DNA of 10,784 nucleotides from Methanobacteriota archaeon (lineage in GTDB: Archaea; Thermoplasmatota; Poseidoniia; Poseidoniales; Thalassarchaeaceae), in assembly GCA_002685895.1 (NCBI GenBank), contig NYYK01000094.1:1-10784 (forward strand). The letters run 5' to 3'. A program made the position numbers and the translations under genes. Numbering within the stretch: position 1 is the first letter of the stretch; the number at the start of each line of letters is the position of its first letter. The notes beneath the pieces were generated by a model. It saw only the letters and a list, made by a program, of their open reading frames with translations, searched no databases and had not been told where the DNA came from. Shown piece by piece: positions 5,945 to 10,784 of this stretch.

Positions 5945-7639
5945 ATGCCATCCAGTACCACCCTTCATAGTAGCCGTTACGATAGCTCGTTTAGCGACGA
6001 TGCTACGAAAGAAGACGTTATAGACGAGGATGAACTTGGGAAAGACATAAAATGCGAAAAGCTAAAGAGGAATTGCCTGGATCATGTTGCCAGCGTGATG
6101 GCCGGATCCCCGCTGTATACAAAGAAGGACTTCGAATTGGAAGAACGAGGCCTTAGTATGTTTGAGTCTGAGGGGAAAGTGGAGGAACTAGAAAAAAGTA
6201 TCAGTAAACTTCCCGGGATTGAACAAAGGCTTTCGCGGGCTGAATTTGATTTCCGACGCCAGGTATCCGAAGCGCAATCAAAGGGATATTTAACCCCAGC
6301 CACCGCCAATTATTGGCTTAAGAAAATGTACTCAAGCAAAATACACTGGTCCGATAAGGAAAGATTTATTTATGGTAAATTCCCTAGCCTGGTAAAAAAC
6401 TGGGCAAAAATGAACAAAGATATTAAGAAAATTAAAGACGAGGCCAAAAAGGATGAAACACTTAAACAAGTACCAGAAGTTAAAAAGATACTCACCGGTG
6501 ACGGCCTAAAGGGATATAAAGAATGGCGGAATGCAGTTGATCTCGCTTTGGGAGCATTTGAAGCTCACAAAAGAGGTAATACTGCACTTTATAAAGAAGC
6601 TAAAAACATATTGGATTGGGCTGCAAAATCGCAGAATGTTCTTTCCGAAAATAAAATTGGTACTTGGATGCATAGAATCTTCAAAAGCAGTACCTCAAAC
6701 GAGAATATTAGAAAATTTGTACAAGGAAGCGACTCTAAATCATTGCGCGGAATGATAGGAAGATGGACTGATGTTAAAACTAAGTATGACAATATAGAAA
6801 ACAAGAGGAATAAGAATGGAACACCTCGCGCTTTTCATTTTGTGACTACAAACAAGTTCCTTGAGTGGCATTACACCAAACGCCTTGCCTATGTGAATGA
6901 GGCTAATCAGAGATTTGCCGATTTCGCCAAAGAAAAACCAATCTTTTTGGACATCAGAAGAGAACTGGATATGGAAGATTGGGATTCTGCGCAGGTTTTA
7001 ATAGAAAAAGCTGAAGGTATGGATCTGAATACTGATGATCAAAATAAATTGAAGTCGCTTAGGTGGTATTTGCGCGAACATAGAACCGAAGAAGTGGGAA
7101 TCAAATCGGAAAAAAATGATGAAATAGAGCATCCGGGGCTTGAATTGAATAGACTGTTAAGCCTGGTTCCAACCAGCCTGCAGGCTCTCTATAGAAATTC
7201 CATCAAAGCCGACAAGTGGGATTGCCTAAAAGCATTGATGTATAACCGTGTTTGGTGCCACGAAAAAGGAAGAGTTTTGGATGAAAACAGAGAAGCGGAA
7301 ATGGAAGAGCGCGCATCTGAGGTAACAAAGAACCGAATTGATCATGGTGATCAGGGTGATCATACCTTGTGCAATGTTGATCAATTTCAGGATCCGTCCA
7401 TTCGAGGTTATGCACATACGGGAATTAATAAGTCACAGATTCTTTTCGCAAGTCCAATCGGTTATGATTCTATTATCTCCAGAATGAAACAGGAGGATTG
7501 TTGGAGATTTAGATATTGGACTACACTTATCCCCAAAGGCATAAGCTTTGGAACACACGCATATGTAGTTAAAAAGCTTAATCATCAGATAAGCAGTGTC
7601 ATAAGAAAGATGAGCTCTGACGATTATAAATGGAATTAA
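5945..7639 (+). CDS. hypothetical large helical protein, 564 aa
   Basis: Not recognised. There is no signal peptide or membrane segment. The first 35 residues are Ser/Asp-rich and probably disordered; the rest is highly charged and helical. Three stretches share an acidic or lysine residue plus Trp at the start of a helix (KEWRNAVDLALGAF near 190, EDWDSAQVLIEKAEGM near 345, DKWDCLKALMYNRVW near 423), which may be degenerate helical repeats of the TPR kind, but the spacing is irregular. The last 100 residues (about 460-560) are more globular, with several Gly, Trp, Tyr and Cys. The start at 5945 is set by the promoter directly upstream; no Shine-Dalgarno site is seen. The next gene starts 17 nt after its stop. 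It could be lineage-specific; I assign no function. Confidence 0.75.
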   Translation: MPSSTTLHSSRYDSSFSDDATKEDVIDEDELGKDIKCEKLKRNCLDHVASVMAGSPLYTKKDFELEERGLSMFESEGKVEELEKSISKLPGIEQRLSRAEFDFRRQVSEAQSKGYLTPATANYWLKKMYSSKIHWSDKERFIYGKFPSLVKNWAKMNKDIKKIKDEAKKDETLKQVPEVKKILTGDGLKGYKEWRNAVDLALGAFEAHKRGNTALYKEAKNILDWAAKSQNVLSENKIGTWMHRIFKSSTSNENIRKFVQGSDSKSLRGMIGRWTDVKTKYDNIENKRNKNGTPRAFHFVTTNKFLEWHYTKRLAYVNEANQRFADFAKEKPIFLDIRRELDMEDWDSAQVLIEKAEGMDLNTDDQNKLKSLRWYLREHRTEEVGIKSEKNDEIEHPGLELNRLLSLVPTSLQALYRNSIKADKWDCLKALMYNRVWCHEKGRVLDENREAEMEERASEVTKNRIDHGDQGDHTLCNVDQFQDPSIRGYAHTGINKSQILFASPIGYDSIISRMKQEDCWRFRYWTTLIPKGISFGTHAYVVKKLNHQISSVIRKMSSDDYKWN

Positions 7640-7644
7640 TTACC

Positions 7645-7650
7645 TATTCT
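7645..7650 (+). promoter_or_regulatory. candidate -10 of the DM13 lipoprotein gene
   Basis: TATTCT, ending 6 nt before the ATG at 7657. The same hexamer at the same distance precedes the DsbA-like gene. A -35 would fall inside the previous coding region and is weak. Read-through from the preceding gene is the alternative. Confidence 0.35.
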
Positions 7651-7656
7651 TTTCCT

Positions 7657-8244
7657 ATGAAAAAATTAATTATTCTTTGCCTAGCGCTCGCCGCTTGTGC
7701 CCCATTCCAATCAGACGATTCTAATTCAGCCTCCGTATCTCTGGATGAAAGGATGAAAAATCCCCTCTTTGCTCAAGAATATGCAAAAGAGATGGTTAAT
7801 AGATTAACTGAACTGGAAATTTCTAAAGATCCTATGCTGGAAGATGAGAAAATGGCTGAATATGTCCAAAAAACCAAACGTGAGTGGAAAGGCAAAGATC
7901 GGTCAGCCCGTAAATTAAAACGCATGGGTATCTACGGGGGTTTTATAGGAGTCGATGAACATGTAGTTGGAGATTCCCTTCTTATGCAGAACTATCTATA
8001 CATGGGTATGAACTTTATATCGGCACCTGGACCCGACTTGCATGTATTTTTATCAGAAGAAGTAGATCCGCGTGACGTAGATTTTCCCGATCCGACCAGC
8101 GTTGATTTAGGATTAATGGAATCACCATTCGGAGCACACCGATATTCTGTTCCAATGGTAGAAAATATTGATATGCTTAGGACTGCTGTCGTATGGGACA
8201 TGAAACTAAGTAGGCTTTATGGCTTCGCACAATTAAGCCCGTAA
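7657..8244 (+). CDS. DM13-domain lipoprotein
   Basis: A 195-aa protein beginning with a lipoprotein signal peptide: MKK, a hydrophobic core, then the lipobox LAAC with Cys14 as the lipid-modified residue. An ATG nine codons upstream (7630) overlaps the previous gene and would spoil the signal, so 7657 is chosen. Residues 15-85 are a charged, helical linker. Residues about 91-193 match the DM13 domain: GGFIGVDEHVVG, then GPDLHVFLS (125-133), YSVP (163-166), AVVWDMKLSRLYGFAQL (177-193). DM13 domains are predicted to act in redox or electron transfer through a nearly invariant cysteine right after the VxW; here that residue is Asp181, so the usual chemistry is probably lost. The protein is expected at the outer face of the membrane. 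It converges with a DsbA-like lipoprotein gene. Confidence 0.75.
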   Translation: MKKLIILCLALAACAPFQSDDSNSASVSLDERMKNPLFAQEYAKEMVNRLTELEISKDPMLEDEKMAEYVQKTKREWKGKDRSARKLKRMGIYGGFIGVDEHVVGDSLLMQNYLYMGMNFISAPGPDLHVFLSEEVDPRDVDFPDPTSVDLGLMESPFGAHRYSVPMVENIDMLRTAVVWDMKLSRLYGFAQLSP

Positions 8245-8252
8245 CAACAATT

Positions 8253-8362
8253 GACAATTGACAATTAACAATTGACTCTTCGTTGTTCAGTATAATGAGA
8301 TTGTTAACTGTCAAAAGCGAAGGCTCGCAAAGCGAGCCCGAGCGTGTTAACTGTCAATTGTC
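8253..8362. repeat. inverted repeat with tandem 7-base words
   Basis: The left side, from 8251, is TTGACAA, TTGACAA, TTAACAA, TTGAC. The 17 bases 8253-8269 are complementary to 8346-8362 with one mismatch. The loop contains a perfect but apparently orphan TATAAT (8291-8296) with no well-spaced -35, and a GC-rich element (8315-8344). It fills the gap between two convergent genes, so it could stop transcription from both sides, though no U-run follows either arm. Confidence 0.65.
8302..8357. repeat. GC hairpin element between 13-bp direct repeats
   Basis: A 30-nt GC-rich element (8315-8344) folds as GGCTCGC (8322-8328), AAA, GCGAGCC (8332-8338). It is flanked by exact copies of TGTTAACTGTCAA at 8302-8314 and 8345-8357. 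This looks like an insertion with a duplicated target, but the 13-mer is itself made of the heptamer-like word of the surrounding inverted repeat, so the duplication could be older. AGCGAAGGCT at 8316-8325 also occurs at 2-11. Confidence 0.5.
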
Positions 8363-8363
8363 G

Positions 8364-8942
8364 TCATAGCCTTTGTTTTAACTGCTCAATCCTCTGCTCA
8401 ATAATTACACCTAATTGATTAGTCGGGACTTGTTTGCCATCAACAAAGAAAGTTGGAGTTCCACCAACACCCATATCTCTTCCCTCCTTGTAATCACTAA
8501 GCGCAATTCCTTTTTTAGCATTAGACTTGCTGCAACGTTCAAACAATTCCATATCCAATTTCAGTTCTCCGGCCCATGCAATTAGTGAATCAGGACTCAA
8601 CTCACTTTGATGTTCAAAAATCTTGTCGATGTATACCCAAAACTTGCCCTGGTCCGCGGCACACTCGCTGGCCTTGGCAGCATCCATAGCATAACGATGT
8701 GATTGCAGGGGGAAGTGCTTCCATTCAAAGCGGATAACGTTTCCATATTGCTGCAGAAGCGGTGTTGATACATTTGCATGTGCAACTCGGCATGCAGGGC
8801 ATTGCAAATCGGAAAACTCCTGAACTAAAATCACACCATCAGGATTGCCAGCTGGCGGCCTACTGGATTCTTTGGAAATTCCTCCGTTTGAGCAGGCAGA
8901 AAGTAGTACAGATAATGTAATGATAAGGTGATAATGTTTCAT
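8364..8942 (-). CDS. DsbA-like thiol oxidoreductase lipoprotein
   Basis: A thioredoxin-fold protein likely to make or reshuffle disulfide bonds in exported proteins. The 192-aa product starts with a lipoprotein signal peptide ending LSAC (Cys17), so it is probably anchored outside the membrane. The active-site motif CPAC (48-51) follows strand VQEFSDLQ; the cis-proline loop is GGTPT (161-165) with Pro164 next to a FFVDG strand. The helical insert between them and the size fit the DsbA/thioredoxin_4 group rather than classical thioredoxin. Two further cysteines lie in the insert. An ATG five codons upstream (8957) is open, but the ATG at 8942 gives a cleaner signal peptide and sits 6 nt after a -10-like hexamer. 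No membrane partner (DsbB or VKOR) is in this window. It is divergent from dnaX. Confidence 0.9.
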   Translation of the reverse strand: MKHYHLIITLSVLLSACSNGGISKESSRPPAGNPDGVILVQEFSDLQCPACRVAHANVSTPLLQQYGNVIRFEWKHFPLQSHRYAMDAAKASECAADQGKFWVYIDKIFEHQSELSPDSLIAWAGELKLDMELFERCSKSNAKKGIALSDYKEGRDMGVGGTPTFFVDGKQVPTNQLGVIIEQRIEQLKQRL

Positions 8943-8948
8943 GATCCT

Positions 8949-8954
8949 AGAATA
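8949..8954 (-). promoter_or_regulatory. candidate -10 of the DsbA-like gene
   Basis: Reads TATTCT on the minus strand and ends 6 nt before the ATG at 8942, placing the transcript start at the start codon. The -35 position falls in the tandem repeats at 8957-8984 and reads TTATTC (3 of 6). A weak AGG between the -10 and ATG is the nearest thing to a Shine-Dalgarno site. Confidence 0.4.
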
Positions 8955-8956
8955 CA

Positions 8957-9022
8957 TGAATAATGAATAATGAATAACGAATAATCGATAAAATTGTGCC
9001 CAAGGGCATTATTCATCATTAA
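8957..9022. repeat. tandem heptamers with inverted partner
   Basis: Three copies of TGAATAA and one CGAATAA run head to tail (8957-8984). After a spacer holding the small hairpin TGCCC-AA-GGGCA (8997-9008), the reverse complement appears as ATTATTCA (9008-9015) and, less exactly, onward to about 9022. It lies between the divergent DsbA-like gene and dnaX, overlapping where their promoters' upstream regions should be. Confidence 0.6.
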
Positions 9023-9054
9023 TTTTTACTTCTTCATTAACCCACAATATCAGG

Positions 9055-9060
9055 TATAAT
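9055..9060 (+). promoter_or_regulatory. -10 of dnaX promoter
   Basis: A perfect TATAAT ending 9 nt before the ATG at 9070; the transcript should start at about 9067, a few bases or none before the start codon. The -35 region (TTCATT, 9033-9038, 16-nt spacer) is a poor match. There is no Shine-Dalgarno site. Confidence 0.6.
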
Positions 9061-9069
9061 GCCCATCCG

Positions 9070-10605
9070 ATGTCCCTTTATCGTAAATATCGCCCACAGG
9101 CCTTTGCCGAAGTAGTAGGACAGGATGCTGTGGTAACAACATTGGAACAGGCTGCAGAGTCAGACAAATTAGCCCATGCATTCTTGTTTGCAGGGAGTCG
9201 TGGAACCGGCAAAACTTCAGTAGCCCGTATTTTGGCGAAAATATTGATGACTAAAGGGATCGATGACAAAAAAATTGCCGCTCAGATTATTAAAGGTGTT
9301 GAAGAAGGCAATATTGTAGACCTTCTGGAGATAGATGCTGCAAGCAACAGAGGTATTGATGATGTTCGAGACCTTATCGAGAAGATTCAGTTCTCCCCAG
9401 TGGTTGCAAATAACAAAGTTTATATAATTGATGAGGTTCACATGCTTACGAAAGAAGCATTTAATGCATTACTTAAAACATTGGAAGAACCACCGCCATA
9501 TGCATACTTTATTTTGGCAACTACAGAGCTAAATAAAATACCTCCGACCATCCAGTCCCGATGCCAGTGCTTCCCATTCCGTTCAATTCCGGAAGAAGAT
9601 CTGATAAGGAGACTTCAATTAATCGCAGACCAAGAACATATCACTGTTGAAAGGGATGCACTCAGAACAATTGCACATTACGGCCAAGGAAGCATGCGCG
9701 ATGCTATCTCTATGTTGGATCAGATGCGGTCCTTGTCGAATATAACTGTGGAAGAGGTTGAACAAAGAATGGGAAAAAGTGGAAGTGAGTATTTGGAACC
9801 TTTGTTTGAAGCAATTGATAAAAAAGATCGCAAAGAAATTTTGGATATTGTAAAAAAGATTGAAGAAGCAGGCATAGCTCTTGATGTATTTCTTAGAATG
9901 CTTCTCTCGACAGTACGTTCCATGCTTCATCAGGCAATAGAAAAGAAGAAAGATACAGAATATCTGAGGGTAATATTGGATAATTTGCTACAAGCCATAA
10001 GAGATGTTCGCATATCTCCGTTGCCTGGCCTTGTATTGGAGTCTGCTCTACTTTCTTTGTGCACCAAACCAGAAGATGGGAAGAAGAAATCAGAAGAAGT
10101 TAAGTTAAGTACGACTAAAGAGGAGGACAAAAAGGATAAAAAGAAGGAGAAAAAAGATAAAAAAGAGACAAAGGATTCGAAAAAACTAAAGGCTGAAGAA
10201 ATTTCTGATGACAAAGAAGTAGCAGAAGACAAAAAACCCGAGGAGGTTGAGGAAAAAGAATCCATAAAAGAAGCGAGTGTAGAAGCAGTTGAATTAACAT
10301 TGGAAAGCCTAAAGGAATATTGGCCCGAAATCGTGAATGAAACAAAGCCGGCATCGGTAAAAATGTCTCTTAAGAACGGACATCTGATCGAAGTAAGCGA
10401 TAAAGCAGTTACAGTCGGCTTTTCGTCATCATTCCATAAGGGAAAAGTGGCGAATCCGGAGGCATCCAGAGCTATAGAAGAAATAATGAACAGATTATTG
10501 AAGAGATCGCTTAAGCTTGAGTGCGTAATAGGAGAAGAAAGCCCTGAAGAAATTAAACCTCAACCGGAGGTTGATCTTGCAGAAGCTGCAGCAGAGATAT
10601 TCTAA
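9070..10605 (+). CDS. dnaX: DNA polymerase III subunit tau/gamma (clamp loader)
   Basis: The ATPase motor subunit of the clamp loader, which opens the sliding clamp onto primed DNA. Length 511 aa. The start MSLYRKYRP is the family signature. Domain order: P-loop GSRGTGKT (42-49), Walker B VYIIDEVH (117-124), sensor 1 ILATTE (148-153), SRC motif (163-165) with the trans-acting arginine, sensor 2 GSMRDA (207-212), collar helices to about 332, a Lys/Glu-rich linker (about 333-405), and a conserved tau C-terminal domain (about 407-492). Most bacterial DnaX proteins carry a four-cysteine zinc module between the P-loop and DVLEIDAAS; here residues 58-82 contain no cysteine at all. The A-rich linker codons hold a possible frameshift site that would yield a gamma-like short form. 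An inverted repeat follows the stop codon. Confidence 0.97.
   Translation: MSLYRKYRPQAFAEVVGQDAVVTTLEQAAESDKLAHAFLFAGSRGTGKTSVARILAKILMTKGIDDKKIAAQIIKGVEEGNIVDLLEIDAASNRGIDDVRDLIEKIQFSPVVANNKVYIIDEVHMLTKEAFNALLKTLEEPPPYAYFILATTELNKIPPTIQSRCQCFPFRSIPEEDLIRRLQLIADQEHITVERDALRTIAHYGQGSMRDAISMLDQMRSLSNITVEEVEQRMGKSGSEYLEPLFEAIDKKDRKEILDIVKKIEEAGIALDVFLRMLLSTVRSMLHQAIEKKKDTEYLRVILDNLLQAIRDVRISPLPGLVLESALLSLCTKPEDGKKKSEEVKLSTTKEEDKKDKKKEKKDKKETKDSKKLKAEEISDDKEVAEDKKPEEVEEKESIKEASVEAVELTLESLKEYWPEIVNETKPASVKMSLKNGHLIEVSDKAVTVGFSSSFHKGKVANPEASRAIEEIMNRLLKRSLKLECVIGEESPEEIKPQPEVDLAEAAAEIF
10121..10143 (+). promoter_or_regulatory. candidate frameshift site in dnaX
   Basis: In the tau linker an internal Shine-Dalgarno-like AGGAGG (10121-10126) is followed by C-AAA-AAG (10128-10134) and T-AAA-AAG (10137-10143), the latter 10 nt downstream of it. 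A -1 slip at the first ends at TAA 10137-10139 after one extra codon; at the second, at TAA 10158-10160. Either product (about 356-365 aa) would resemble the gamma subunit. The first base of each heptamer departs from the ideal A-AAA-AAG, so slippage may be weak. The region is A-rich anyway, so chance is possible. Confidence 0.3.
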
Positions 10606-10608
10606 ATA

Positions 10609-10687
10609 GCTGAATGGCCAAATGGTTAAATGGTTGCTAAAGTGGCACATACTTAATATTCGCTTGCGAACCATTCAACCATTCAGC
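10609..10687. repeat. inverted repeat with tandem 8-base words
   Basis: The left arm is GCTGAATGG (10609-10617) followed by octamers ending in AATGGTT. The right arm, 10669-10687, is complementary to 10609-10627 at 16 of 19 positions. The loop includes TTCGC-TT-GCGAA (10659-10670). It lies between dnaX and the next gene on the same strand, so it could attenuate or end the dnaX transcript. Confidence 0.6.
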
Positions 10688-10696
10688 CATTTATTT

Positions 10697-10784
10697 ATGC
10701 ACATTGATGAAGCTAAATCTAAACTCAGAGATTCCATTTCGGAACGCTTGTCCCGCATGTCTGATCGTGATCGAGGTGAAGAAA
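10697..10784 (+). CDS. start of unidentified gene, cut by window end
   Basis: Only 29 codons are visible, from the ATG at 10697. The protein starts MHIDEAKSKLRDSISERL followed by SRMSDRDRGEE, a charged amphipathic helix. This pattern (K..LR..I...L..MS..DR) resembles the N-terminal helix of 5-formyltetrahydrofolate cyclo-ligases, but too little is present to be sure and other helical N-termini would look alike. No Shine-Dalgarno site is seen; it could be read from the dnaX transcript or from a promoter within the inverted repeat just upstream. Confidence 0.35.
   Translation, partial: MHIDEAKSKLRDSISERLSRMSDRDRGEE

Noticed and set aside
8291..8296. Perfect TATAAT as promoter of a small RNA between convergent genes
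   Set aside because: No -35 at proper spacing and no extended -10; it may be a leftover within the repeat, so it is mentioned there but not called a promoter.
8957..8984. Tandem heptamers considered as a CRISPR array
   Set aside because: The units are 7 bases with no spacers between them, far too short for a CRISPR.
10150..10156. AAAAAAG in dnaX as the classical slippery heptamer
   Set aside because: Its phase is AAA-AAA-G, not A-AAA-AAG, so tandem -1 slippage does not apply; polymerase slippage in the A-run remains possible.
9930..10265. A 111-codon minus-strand frame opposite dnaX
   Set aside because: Its Ser/Phe-rich translation is simply the antisense of the Lys/Glu codons of the DnaX linker.

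Overview
The window looks like a piece of a small, streamlined bacterial chromosome, most likely from the Candidate Phyla Radiation (Patescibacteria). The evidence is indirect: moderately AT-rich DNA, several large proteins with no recognisable family, short intergenic gaps, and a DnaX of reduced form. No phylogenetic marker in the window fixes the phylum. UGA serves as a stop codon in at least two genes (the 110-aa ORF and the DsbA-like gene), which argues against the lineages that read UGA as glycine (Gracilibacteria and Absconditabacteria).

Layout: a GC-rich repeat (1-84); an RluA-type pseudouridine synthase (104-733, minus) divergent from a ZIP-type metal transporter (766-1572, plus); a 68-aa membrane protein (1600-1806, plus) whose stop codon interlocks with that of a 263-aa unknown protein (1803-2594, minus); a tRNA locus (about 2660-2931) with an intact tRNA-Val(CAC) lying between the separated ends of a second, broken tRNA gene; a two-gene operon of unknown proteins (3113-5061, plus) ending at a strong hairpin; dCTP deaminase dcd (5206-5790, minus); a 564-aa unknown protein (5945-7639, plus); a DM13-domain lipoprotein (7657-8244, plus); a DsbA-like lipoprotein (8364-8942, minus); dnaX (9070-10605, plus); and the first 29 codons of another gene (10697 to the end).

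Recognisable functions are housekeeping: RNA modification, metal uptake, dUTP/dTTP precursor supply, replication clamp loading and envelope thiol chemistry. The DM13 lipoprotein and the DsbA-like lipoprotein are convergent neighbours and both probably act outside the cytoplasmic membrane, so a shared envelope redox role is conceivable but unproven.

Three patterns cut across the window. (1) Almost every gene that opens a transcription unit has a -10-like hexamer ending only 6-11 nt before its start codon and no Shine-Dalgarno sequence, suggesting mostly leaderless mRNAs. (2) Four intergenic gaps hold inverted repeats whose arms are tandem 7-, 8- or 9-base words, a different word at each locus. 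(3) GC-rich hairpin elements are scattered through the gaps; two of them interrupt the broken tRNA gene at points where removing them restores tRNA consensus sequence.
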